NCBI GenBank assembly: GCA_025345505.1 | Contig: JANVCC010000270.1 | Span: forward strand, 6,787,867 to 6,851,866 | Length of the DNA: 64,000 nucleotides | Reading direction: 5' to 3' | Source: Todiramphus chloris collaris | Lineage: Eukaryota > Chordata > Aves > Coraciiformes > Alcedinidae | Shown: one piece after another, positions 11,601 through 23,036 of the stretch | Position numbering within the stretch: the first letter of the stretch is position 1 | Layout of the letters: each line of letters begins with the position of its first letter | Made by a program: the position numbers and the translations under genes | Notes under the pieces: model-generated | The model's database searches: none | The model's input: only the letters and a program-made list of their open reading frames with translations | What the model was told of the DNA's origin: nothing

Positions 11601-12539
11601 TCTTTAGTGCTGGAAGGAACTGATGAGGTAATTCCTTCAATAACTTATCAAAAAAAAAATACAGCTTTAAATCGTAACTCACACTATCCCACATAGCAGC
11701 AGGAGGGGCTTACTAATTGGAATCTGCAGAACATATGGACTGGAATAGATCCCATATTCCAGCACCTCAAACTTTACACATTACGTCGCTAAGCTTTAGA
11801 ACACTATTTACAATTTGCCTTATGAATACAGAACTGTGTTTTACATTACTGAAGTCTACGCGTAAAGAAAAAAGTTGCCATCAGTAAAGCTTCCTTAACA
11901 CAAACAAAAACACGTAGTTTTTTTATCCACAACTATACTGCCTTTCCATCGAAGCTGTGCAAGGATGGTGGCTCTGTGATCCCCTTTTTATATAAAACAG
12001 ATTCAGATTTAATTTTTTTTTTCCTGCCTCCCCATTTCCTGACTGCATCCTTGTGTAAGGGCCTTTGATGCCTCCACCCAAAACAAACATGAATCTTTGT
12101 AACTTTTACAATCATCTGCTTTTTGGCCACCCAGTGAGAATCTAACAGGATCCCTTGCTTGAAGGCCACCACAGAAGAGTAATAGCAGGGGAGAAGAAAA
12201 AGAAGATGAGGTCCAAATATAATCATTACATAATATTTTTCTACTGAAATATAAAGCTGCTTTAATCTAAGCAGTATGTTAAGGTCTTTATTAACTTTGA
12301 AGAATGGACAATACTCATCGGTTTAGCAGAGCAAAATCAAAACAAGCAGAATATTTTTTTCCATGTTTAGATGAGAAGTCTAAAAATGACACATCTCTCA
12401 GACAAACAGACAATGCTCTCCTGATCCTGACACCTCTCCTAAAAGGGCATTCCCTGGAGACGTACCAACCTGGGACTGACATGGCTGTTCCTAAGAATGA
12501 TCAAGTCATGTCACCCAGAGGTTTTTACATATACGTCAG

Positions 12540-12592
12540 CGAGTGTGTATACATATATACATACATATGTATACATATTTATCACACACTCG
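12540..12592. repeat. imperfect 53-bp inverted repeat (AT/TACA hairpin)
   Basis: The outer arms cgagtgtgt (12540-12548) and acacactcg (12584-12592) are perfect inverted repeats. The interior of alternating TACATA steps also pairs with itself around the palindrome atacatatgtat at 12561-12572, with about three mismatches and one bulge. The result is a stem of roughly 24 pairs with almost no loop. It could form a cruciform in DNA or a hairpin if transcribed. Confidence 0.8.
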
Positions 12593-15500
12593 GGGCCGGG
12601 ATGTTGAAACCCCAGAAAAGCAGAACCAAACACTGAGGAACATTTGCCTAATGTTTCTGGAATCCCAGAAAAATGTCTTGAGAAGCTCCTCTCACTCCGA
12701 CCACCATTTCTGGTGCAAGTGGAACACTATGCCAAGTGCCAGGTAGGAATTCAAAGCCAGAAGGATGCTTCCATCCTGTAGTTTGGGCTTTTATTTATCT
12801 CACATGGTCATGATGCACAACTTCACGTCCCGCCTTTTATCTCCCCTACATTCACATCTCTATGAGCATTTTAATTTCTAGTTTGCAAGGAAGTTTTCAT
12901 CCTGAGGGCTCCTAAAGTGCAGTGTAGTTTACTGTTAAAGAAAGACCTGGATATAATCCCTGTTCAATTTCTTTTTGCTACAAAGTTATGCAACCCTAGG
13001 AAATCCTTCAAATGAAAGTGATACTTTCATGATTTTTCTCATTGAATTCCACCTGTAACTTTTAGGTATTTCAAACTCTCACACTGTCTTGGTCATTTAT
13101 CAACTTTTATGTTTATTTACCATCCCACAACTGTATTTTTAAATCATTTTTAAAAGAACACTCAGAAGTACACTACCATGGTATATCGTAACAACAACAG
13201 CTTAATATTAACTGCAATTATTAATTTCAAGCAGAGATACTGAAATAATGCTCATAAAAGAAACAAGCAGAAGCACTAATCAAGACATGGATACATACCA
13301 ATATTATATTGGTAGCTTTGGCTTTTCTTTAGATTCATATGAAAGCTGCAGAGCAAGAAAAACAGACCAGTATATGGAACTCTATGATCCACCTACAGCA
13401 TTCCTCCCCAGCTCACAAGCTGCCAATATAATAGGAGAAAGATGTGGAAAAAATTGCCCTTTCATAAAATTAAAGGAGGATGCGTCCTGAGAGGAAACAC
13501 CCCAGATCAAGGCCTTTTAAAACATTCTCCTTTTCTTACACCTTCAGGTTTGATAGCATCTCTTCACAACATGAAATCCTTTGATCTCCATCTATTTACT
13601 GCAGCACCTGCATCCTAGGGCAGGGGGGTTATTTGTTTTGTGTTTTTAGAAGAAAGGTATTACAGAGATACACATCAATCCTGTTCTCCAAAGGTCAGGA
13701 GCAAAGCAGTACTGTTACGAAAGCTCAGTTGCCTGCTTGGTTTTACTGAAACCTTGCTACTAGACCTTCACCTACCCAAGTATATGTATGTCCTTCAGAT
13801 ATTTAAAAGCAGCAAATGTCTGCTGTGACAGCAGATCTATGTCTCGCATCAAAAGGTTCAGTGGCAGCATGTGGCCCAAAAGAACTGCAGAAGTGCCTAC
13901 ACAGTCTCTTCAGGTGCAGAAAAACAAGGTTCTTGAACGGAGGAGGAGAAACAGGCTGTCAAGACTTAGCATTCCTGCAATGAAACACTAGGATACGCAC
14001 ATATAATATAGGTCACATCAAAAGCAGGAGAAAGTAGTGATGCGAAATAGCTGTGCAGAAATGAATGCTATAGTCAAAGAACATGTTTTGTAAATCAGGG
14101 CAATGAATATTTGATCCACAGCGACAACCCTACGCTATTTCTTTGAAGTGTGAGAAGAACAATAACGGTATTTCATGTAAGAAGGTTCTGGATGTTAAAT
14201 AAGCCAAAGGTAGCAAATTCCACATAGGAAGCCTGGAGCAATGCTCTGACTCAAGTAGCTGCCAACATCAGGATCCAGACTTTGAGTCCACTGGCAGCAG
14301 GAAAACGTGCACGTGCAAAATAAATCCAGAAACACTCGGACATACTAAGCTCAAAACATCATCTAGAGGAACTGTTCTCTGCGGGGTCCAACTAGGCTTG
14401 CAACAGGGTACAAGGCAAACTGGGACAATATTTCATATCCTCAGGTACCATCACTACAGACTGTGTGACAGAACTTCCAATGATTAACAATAATATATCA
14501 AGAATTATTAGGAAAATAAATAAGGCTTGTATACAATTTGAGCACAAGCGTTTCTTGAAATGTGTTTCAGGACATTCAGTATTTTTGGAAAATTAATATA
14601 TTATTGTAAACCCTGAATATTGTAACATATATTAAGTCCCTCACCGTATGAGCAGACACGGTACTAGAACACTGTCAGCTTTTTCTACCCCCCCTACACT
14701 GTCTACCACTGCCATTCGCATGGAACCAGGCATCTCACTCTCACTTTAAGACAGTGCTGCTCACAGCTCCCTAGTTAGCATATGGAAAGAGGAAAGCTTT
14801 CCTAAAGGAAACATCTTGAATACATGTTAACTGCTGGGAATTTAAAACAAATACCCAACAGAATTACCGGTTTATTAAAAACAGAAAAACAGAGAATGTG
14901 CACACAAGCAAGGAAAGAAGGGGCTCAACTTGTCCATTTCTCACTAAATCCTTTCTTTTTTTTAATTCTGTATAAAGAATGAGAGATTCAGCCTGACCCA
15001 CTTTGCTGCTGCCTCATCTTCCCTCCATCATGTGAATAGTTCAAGTGAAAATAATCCCTCTTCACTGGCTACATATTCTCTGTAAAGCAACACATCAGCT
15101 GAACGATGCACATCATCTCAATGAAGATCTTTAACAGTCATCTTTCAAACTGGATCTTTTTTCTGCTGCTGACTTACAAGGTGCTATATACCAGTTGCAT
15201 GATGCAGGGAAAATTATCATAGCACCATTAAGGCAGTCCTTATGTGAGGTTTTGGCTATTGAAAGGCATTCCTTCCCTTAGCAGTAACTGGAATGTAAAA
15301 GCAATCCTCCTCCTCTGAAAATTTTTCTTTTATTAGGATATTTGTTTCAAATTCATCTAAAATGACTAGATCGACCAACAAATCTAAAATAACTAAACTA
15401 CCATTTACAAATACAATCTGGCTGTGGTCAAACATTTGGTATTTTTATTTGCAGAAGATCAAAAGGCCAGTCAGAGTAAAGCACATTTTCAAAGGCCTTT

Positions 15501-16389
15501 GGTGCAAGCCCAATTTATTAAAACTCATCACTGAAAACATTAATATATTCCTTTCTGTGAGGTCCAGTTCTGCATTCCCCATAGAAAGTCCATCAACCTT
15601 CTAAATAAGCAACCCATATAGGCTTGCTTCCAGCTGCTTATAAGCAGATGATACTGAAAATACTTCAAACCTGGAGGCTGGAACCAGCTGCTGCCTTTAA
15701 AAACCACATTTGTTTCATCCCAACATCCTTTCAATCTGATAAAAATAAATATTCTCACAATTCGAAAAAGTCTTCTCCTTTCCTGAGTCACAGAAAAAGA
15801 ATTAACCTTTCATTTGCAGGAAAGCATTCTGCAGCCTTAGAGACTAAGACAGTAATAAGAAAAATTCAAAGCACAACAACAAAATTAACACAGATTAAAT
15901 GTGCAGCTCAAAAAAATAAGAGAAAACAATTGGCATGAAATACCAAAGGGTATTTCAGAAAATCTCATTGAAATCGGAGTTGGTGAGGACTTGTCTTGAA
16001 AGTATTGAACTCGTATTGATAAAAGAAGGAAAAAACACTACCCACCAAAACCACTGCCATGCTTCAGATTTACAAAACAGTAAACTTCTTTGTAAGGTAA
16101 ATTCATCCATCTTCTCTATCCCCATGTAAAATTTTGAAAGAGACCATATACGGAACATTGCATGTATTTTGACCACCATACGTGTCACTTGGAGGGCGGG
16201 AATACATATAAATCATCATTTATTAAGAGAAAAAGCACACAGGAAAAGAAGCGACAATGGCTCCTCCTGAAAATGGTACCGGGGACCAATTCTCCACAGC
16301 CTTGATACCCTTGGAAATTCTCCCTTCCACTCACAGATAAGTAGCAGGACTGTAGCAGCCAGCACTTGCCTACTTGGAAGAAAATTTTT
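12593..16389. other. unique sequence, nothing recognised
   Basis: AT-rich intron-like DNA. Several plus-strand frames (15362-16129) follow one another but lie in different frames and have no recognisable content. Confidence 0.5.
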
Positions 16390-16422
16390 AAAAAGAAAAA
16401 AAAAAAAAAGAAGAAAAAAAAG
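16390..16422 (+). repeat. A-rich purine tract
   Basis: A with scattered G, longest A run about fourteen. Low complexity only. Confidence 0.85.
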
Positions 16423-16839
16423 CAGCATTCAGTGTGGTTTTAGCTGCTTTTCGCATGATTTGATCTCTGGCAAGAAGCCTAACAGCAGCTGCCACAGTGT
16501 GTCAGCTCCCCAAAGACCTGAAGTGATCTATGGGATCGTGGTTTGGGAATCTTCAGACCAGGTCACTGGGAAAAGCCATTAATAACAGAGCTAGGAACCC
16601 CAGTCAGCGATGGCACACAGCTTTAAGCAAAAACAGCCTTTCTAATTAAAGCTACGTTTGCGCTCCAGTTAAACGCTGACATCGAGTGAGTCTCACACAC
16701 GAGGATCCTAAAGAAAAACAGGCCCTAAACACTGATTTTTTTAATTTATTGATTTGTTTTAATTTAAATGCAGCATGACTCAGTTTTGGGCAGGTCCCTG
16801 ACAGCAATTCCTCAGTGGCAGCCAGGTCAGGGCCCAGGG

Positions 16840-17310
16840 CTGAGAAGCGAGGACGGTCCCACCGCGGGGGCAGCCGGCACCTCTCCTTCCCACATCGAGT
16901 CCCCCGGCCCGTGAGAACAGCTCGGGCTGGCCTGGTTTTATACGAGCTCCTGCTCAAATTGGCATGAAATCACCCCTGAAAAGGCTGCTCGGCACTGGGG
17001 GAGCCTCAGCCGCCTCTTCCCCCATCCCCCAGGCCGACGCCTCTGCCCTCTCTATATTCTCCAGCGCACAGAGCCGCGCTGCAAGGATGAAGCCTTCTAG
17101 ATTAATAATGAGAGCAGGGCAACGATCTCCCTGGACTGAATCCATTTTATGCGAACTATGAGAACTTGGATTTCTTTCCGCGACGGCAAGAAACGAGAAC
17201 ACAAGGAGCAAGAGGAGGTTTTCCACAGAGGCGTTTACATCTCCAAGGAAAGCAGAGGGAGAAGATGCACAGAAGGACGTTCCTGATGCGCGTCGTGGGC
17301 CAAGTTTCTA
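16840..17310. promoter_or_regulatory. CpG-rich patch, possible regulatory element
   Basis: About 28 CpG dinucleotides fall in roughly 460 bases (hand count), far denser than the surrounding sequence, where CpG is rare. The patch is also GC-richer than the window average. It contains a CTCF-like site at 16856-16876. Possible roles are a small CpG island at an alternative promoter, an enhancer or an insulator. No TATA box, first exon or gene start is evident nearby, so the role is inferred from composition only. Confidence 0.3.
16856..16876 (+). promoter_or_regulatory. CTCF-like motif
   Basis: The text cccaccgcgggggcagcc matches the right half of the CTCF core (GGGGGCAG/GGGGGCGC type) exactly. 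The left half (CCA with spacing to the A) is off by one base. It sits in a CpG-rich patch. Partial motif matches of this quality occur by chance, so this is only suggestive. Confidence 0.22.
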
Positions 17311-18422
17311 AACTCTCTTCAACCTTTTCGCATTTCCAACCGCGTGCACTTCAGAGCGTTGCTCTTAGTGATTCTCCATGCTGCTTTTATTGTGCTCTTT
17401 TAGCATCCTTCGTGCTTGGCACAGAACAAACATCTTCACCGAGGAACTGCATACTCAGGTTTAAATGATAAAGTGATAAAAAAAAAATGGACACTTAGGA
17501 AAAAGTTGGCAAGGTTTACGGTCACGGTTTTATTAACACGCCACTATTCCCCAGATTCCTGTTTCCAATGGTGTCTGTTTATTAAAGCTCAGTCCTAAAA
17601 TTATTGCATTAAAATAAATATGAGATACTGGCTTTCCTGAAAAATAATGCATTTATTTAAGGCATGGATAAGCATTTTCTCCTGTGGACAGAGGGAGGTA
17701 CTTGCTAACAAAGGACAAAAATAATCCCACAGCACTTCTCTCTTCCATGATACCACTTCTCTTTTCCCTCCAGCTGTGTCAGCCCAGGAGTTGGCAAGAG
17801 CATTCCCTAATTCTCAGGCAGGCTACTGACTTGGAATGCAAAAGCCTGCTGGAAAAATGTTTCGGACACCCCTATAATCCACCATACACCAGACACACGG
17901 AGGTCTAGCCTAACCTGGAGCTGTTTTTAATACCAATTCAGCCCTGCTGCAACTAGTAAGGTGAGCTGATACATACAACTTGGAGAAGGAGAGAATTTCA
18001 TTGCATAATTACATCTACACGAGAGAAATTCTACCCTTTTCCCTTTATGACACTACAATATGCTGCTTCTTTCACCTTGTTTGATAAACGTTGCCCAAAA
18101 ACTGATTCGCCACATCTGAGCTTTTTTTTTCCCCTATTAATGATGAGTTTATTTTTATAAACAAACCATGAGATTATTCTAGCCATTGTCTTAGTGACAA
18201 AACTGGATACAAGAGCTGACTGCCAAAAATTATTGCATGTGTCACAATTTAGTGAGAAGAATCAAATAGATAAAAATAAATGCAATGAGGACTTCAGGTG
18301 ATCTTCCGAATGGTAAATCTGGAGAACCTGAGGAAATTAGTGAGGTCGTGCTCACTTTAGCTCAAACACAGAAATATCTCTTGTGAAAAATACAAATGGT
18401 GTTCACACTGCCATTCCAAGAC

Positions 18423-18471
18423 GGGGGGAGGAAAGAAAAGAAGGAAAGAAAAATAAAGGGGGGGGGAAGAC
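18423..18471 (+). repeat. purine-rich low-complexity tract
   Basis: A/G-only except for one T; contains ggaaagaaaagaaggaaag and a run of nine G near the end. Low-complexity sequence with no other signal. Confidence 0.85.
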
Positions 18472-19445
18472 TGGAGACTTGCTCAGATGAATAAACACTT
18501 CAAACAGGATGTTGAGAGGAACTCCAGACTCTACCATCAATGGAAAGATTAACTGGGGAAGAAGACAACGTCTCAGGGGCAAGAAGCGTTGAAACCGCAA
18601 AAGGGGACAGAAGCTCAGTTTTAGGGAACCCAGCCCAGGCAGCCAAAAATGAGTTTGCCACGTGTACAACTATGACTTCTGGAATTTTACTTAGCCTGCT
18701 GCCTGGCTTGGGAGCCGGGCACAGGGGCAGCAGGACCAAGGCAGAGGGACCCCCCCTCCCCAGCAGCTCCCAGCCCAGAATAATTCAGACATATCTACAG
18801 TCTACTATTTCAACTAAAGCAATTACTCTAGATGTATTTTTCTCCCATTTGGTAAAGGAAAAGGGGAGGGAAGCCCAGTTACACTGGACTGAAGAGTCTC
18901 ACACAGCGCTAAGCAGTCAAGCAGACTGGAGTGCTGTAAATGACACAGACAGACTATTTTAGAAGTGAAGAGGAAAGGTGAAAGACAGCCACTGCCTAAC
19001 CATTTCTATCATCACACAACGACGCCGGCTGAGCCAGTCAAGCTGAAAGCCTCAGCAGGTCACAGGCTCAGCGTGCCAGCTGCCAGGGTATTTCTGATGC
19101 TCTCAGTGGGTTCTGGCTACTCCTCCGAACAAAATATCTGCTGCATCTTCTCCCACACATTTCCTGCCAAGCACGAGGCCACGGGGCTCAGAGAAAGTTA
19201 CTCCAGATAGATTTTTCCATAAACATAAGTCGTAACTTCTCTTCTTCATAGAGTACCATAGTACAAGGGAAGCAAAAACGCACTAGTAGCCTCTTTGGAG
19301 CAATAGCTGCTTCCATTATCCTCTCTTTTATTATAGTTGCAGTACCCATAATATTTATCTCTACACTTCACTCCCTTCATAAACAAAATTTAATAGTTTG
19401 CTAGACAAATCTAGATTTAGAAACATGCTTATTTCATCCTCCACC

Positions 19446-19461
19446 TATCCATCCATCCATC
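19446..19461 (+). repeat. (ATCC)n microsatellite
   Basis: Four tandem copies of the tetranucleotide ATCC/TCCA, short and probably stable. Confidence 0.8.
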
Positions 19462-19522
19462 TAAAGAAAAACATTCCATCGAAAAATGTTGCTTTACCCA
19501 GCCCTCTAAATATGTACATATA

Positions 19523-19560
19523 AGGGGGAGGGGGTAGAGGGAGTGCTTTCTTTGGGGGGG
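19523..19560 (+). repeat. G-rich tract with G-quadruplex pattern
   Basis: Runs of five, five, three and seven G are separated by short spacers (a; tagag; agtgctttcttt). This fits the loose four-run quadruplex rule with one long loop on the plus strand. Confidence 0.6.
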
Positions 19561-19578
19561 TTTTTTTGGATGTTTTTT

Positions 19579-19596
19579 TGTGTGTGTGTGTGTGTG
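19579..19596 (+). repeat. (TG)9 microsatellite
   Basis: Nine TG dinucleotides between two T7 runs; dinucleotide repeats of this length are often polymorphic. Confidence 0.9.
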
Positions 19597-19909
19597 GTTG
19601 TTTTTTTAAGGCATGTGATACCAAATCCAGCAGCAAGATGAGAAGCTTGAAGATGGAAGGGTCTCTTTTTTTCCCCTTCGTTTGAGTTTTAAATGTTTTT
19701 CTTAATAACACATAACTAATAGAAATTAGAATTACTCAAACTTAATTTTAAACAGTTTTGATTCTGTTCTTGAGGATCAAAGGTGGGAACAGTTCCTTGT
19801 TACTAACCAAGCTATTCCTGTAATCCTTATCCAGTAATACGCAACACAGAGCACAATACAAATCAGACTGCGAGCTGGCAGAAGGTAACATGGTGTATCC
19901 CTTATTGCC

Positions 19910-19956
19910 AAAAAAAAAAAGGGGGGGGAGGGGGGGAAGAGGAAAAAAAAGGGAGG
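19910..19956 (+). repeat. A11/G8/G7 tract with G-quadruplex potential
   Basis: Eleven A are followed by eight G, one A, seven G, then A/G sequence with eight A and three G. All bases are purine. The two long G runs could supply four strands of a quadruplex. Confidence 0.8.
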
Positions 19957-20716
19957 TTTTTTGGTACTTTAGTCAAGTCAACAGGCTCCAAAGTAGAGAC
20001 ACATCTGCACATTCACTATGTGTGGCTACTCAGACTTTTCAAGGATTAAGATGGAGCTGTAGGTAAACTTCAAGACCTAAGGAAAGAGGAGAAATGTAAT
20101 ATTCTGATTCCAAACAATAAAACATCTCCTTTCTTTATTGTGTTTGAGTGCTTCGATGTGAATACAAAATTGAAATGGAAGTCCAGTGTTGTTATGGGTG
20201 TAAGCCAACTTTCCAGGTCTGTGACCTCCGACCAAACCGCATCTCGTTTTATTAATTCCAGCTTGGAATTGATATTCTCACATTTTCCTGGAATAGTAGC
20301 TTGTTAATCGGTTAATTAACAACATCTTGAAAGACATTCAGCTACAAACTTCCTTTTTTCAGAGTCTAAGAGCATACCTGCCATGACAAAGGAGCACGTA
20401 TAAAAACTACTGGAGAAGCACACCCACCTATCCACTGAATCAGCATGACTGGTGCTCCCAGAAACTCAGAGCATCAGAACACACTCCACACCCTCCAGGA
20501 AATGGGCTTTGCAACAGGCCACAAAGGTCAATAGATTTATGCTCTCCCCAAGCCTAAGAAATGAGTAAATTCAAGAACATGACACTCACAGCAAAACCAT
20601 GCTGAAATGGGCTCTCGGACACCGAAATCAAACATAACCAACTTGTAGTAAGAGAGGCGGAGAAAAGAGAGAACGATTTTAGAATCTACTTTGAATGGCA
20701 CTCAGAGGTAGACAGG

Positions 20717-20790
20717 CAAAAAGAAAAAAACCCAAATAAACGTAAAAAACACACAAACACAAAAAAAAACACACACAAAAAAACCTACCA
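20717..20790 (+). repeat. A/C-rich low-complexity tract
   Basis: Poly-A runs interspersed with C (acacacaaaaaaacc); almost no G or T. One of several A/C-rich tracts, all on the plus strand. Confidence 0.85.
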
Positions 20791-22976
20791 ACCACATACA
20801 CTTGTAAATAATCAGCACATTTTACAGTAGCATCAGCTCCTGGGGAAATAATCATGGTAAGTAACCCCAGAGAGAGTGCATTACGGCAATGTCAAATGGC
20901 TGGAGCTGACAACGGCACCAAGGCTCATAAAGAAGCAAAAATCATCTCAGCCTCTTCACCAAGGAAGGACTAGAAAACCCACAGTGATAGGCACTGTGAT
21001 CCTGAAGTGCTTCACAGCACAATGCTCCAAGCAGTGCACCTGCAGATGGAAGATTCTGTGGGGTGGGAGGAGGAGATGCACAACAATCAGAAGAAATAGG
21101 AAGGAAGTTGCCATTTCTCTGCCTGATTTCCTATGAGGCAGTCAGCATCATCTTCATCTTAACCAAATGAACTTCAGCTACTCAATTCTGACAAGCTCCA
21201 GCCTTGCCCAGGCTGCAAGAAGGACCAAACAGCTGCAAAATCAGCTGTTCTAGGGCTAAGAAAAATAGGGCAAGTGGCACGGAGTCTCACGCAGCCTTGG
21301 CTCTCTGAGTACTACCAGCAAATCGCAAAGATGGTTTTATCATCTGGACTTTTGTACCTCAGAAATTGCCTGCTTCCCTAAACAGTCAAATTTCGGGTCA
21401 GGAACAGTGATAACTGTGGGAGAGCTTGCCAACAGATGAGCACAACCGTGGAGGTGGCATTGGAGCAGACTTTTCCACACAGGGCACCAGTTCTGGACCA
21501 ATATTCCAAGCTTGGTGCATGTATTTGTTAATCTCTCAACTGCAAAGTTGACATCAGTTTCTATGTATTTCGCTGGAAACCTGAGGGAAAGTTAATCATT
21601 TAGTGTTGTTTCCTTCTACAATTACTGATCTGGACATCCAGAATGAGTTAAGTGTTTTCTTTTTGTTTTCTCATCTTGTACCTCCTCAAAAGGCTCACTA
21701 GCTTTTAGTTACACAACTTACCTAGAAAAGAGATTTGGAGAAGAAAAAAAAAAAAGAATGCTTTGTAAAAGGAGTCCTACAGAAATATGGATGGAAGAAC
21801 TAACAGAGAAAATCTTCTCCAGAAATTTTTAAACAATGATTTTGAGTCAGTTGAATACAACCCAGGTTTTTTTCTACTGTGATGAGCAACGTCCATCTGA
21901 GTTGTGTTCTGCTCTCACCGTAACTTTTTTTCTGATTTTTAGTTTTGGTGATAATGTTACTCTCAAAGTCTGTGTGTGAGACCCGTACCAGTCCATTAGT
22001 AGTAGGATTTAGTCATGAAACCTGTATAAAATCCAACAGAGAAGTAGATTAAAAATTTCCAAAGACTCAAGGCTATGCATTTAAATTACTGAACTAGAAT
22101 TAAGAGAGATGATGATGAACAGTCACATCTAAATAATCCTCAGATATTCCAGCCACTCTAGCAAATATTTGCTGTTTCTATAAATCTCCTCTCAGCACCT
22201 GTCAAGAGTACAGCCAGCAACACGGGGAAATAAATACATTCAGCAGACACAGATTTCCAATAAATCCAGTGAATTTGGGAGCTCGCTAATTCCCCTCTCC
22301 AAGCAAGAGGGGAAGAAAAAAAAAAATAACTAAAAACCTTAATCTCCCATGTGCTGATACAGCACTTCACAGCTCCAAATCTCACTGAATTTCCCCCAGC
22401 TGCCAGCCCTGAGCTCAATGGGGAGCACAGCAGGGGAGAGAGTCTCATGGAGCGGGAACACACAGCGCTGAGGCTGAAGGATAACGTTGAAAGACAACGG
22501 GCACGCCAGAGTGGGAAGAGGAAAAGGATGAAACGCATCAAATTAGAGCAGCCACGCATCTTTTGAGGAATCCAGCTCTTTTGGTTTTCCCCTCCTACCT
22601 ATCCTTCTAACATCTTTCCCTGGGCTGCATCCTTCACGGTTTGTTTTTTTTTTCCCATCTCCATTATTTATTTACTTATTCTGCTGGTATTTTAGGCTCT
22701 ACAAAACCCATGCTGTTGAAAGATAATATATTTCTTCATCTGAGCCCAGCAGTGTCAAAACTCACACAGGAGACCTGAACTGCTATTTTAGAGCGAGCCA
22801 TATTCAACAAAAATCATTAAAAGGAGACACAGATAAAGCCCTTTTGGTGTTTACAACCATGTTACATTAATGCTACTGCGTCTCCTGCACTTCTAAAGCC
22901 TGAAACCATTTGTGCCTACAAGCTGCTATATTGACACAGAGCCAGTGAGCCTGACAGGGCTGAGAACCCTGGGAGA

Positions 22977-23036
22977 AAAAAATAAGGAAAAAAAAATTAA
23001 TATATATATATAATAAAAAAAACAAAAAACACACCA
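22977..23036 (+). repeat. A-rich tract with (TA)n core
   Basis: A-rich sequence flanking ttaatatatatatataat, then an A/C-rich tail. Low complexity only. Confidence 0.8.

Larger units (their letters stand above)
4490..12539. other. unique sequence with simple repeats
   Basis: Beyond the listed simple repeats and the CpG cluster, I see no gene or transposon. A 149-codon minus-strand frame (8850-9299) matches nothing I know. The stretch at 9360-9480 is strongly AT-rich. Low-quality splice-like pairs occur on both strands. Confidence 0.5.

Noticed and set aside
15362-16129. Three consecutive plus-strand open frames suggesting a processed pseudogene
   Set aside because: They lie in different frames and match no protein I know; A-rich composition lowers stop density.
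18540-18962. 140-codon plus-strand open frame beginning with ATG
   Set aside because: No family resemblance, no promoter or splice signals; frames of this length are expected by chance in 64 kb read six ways.
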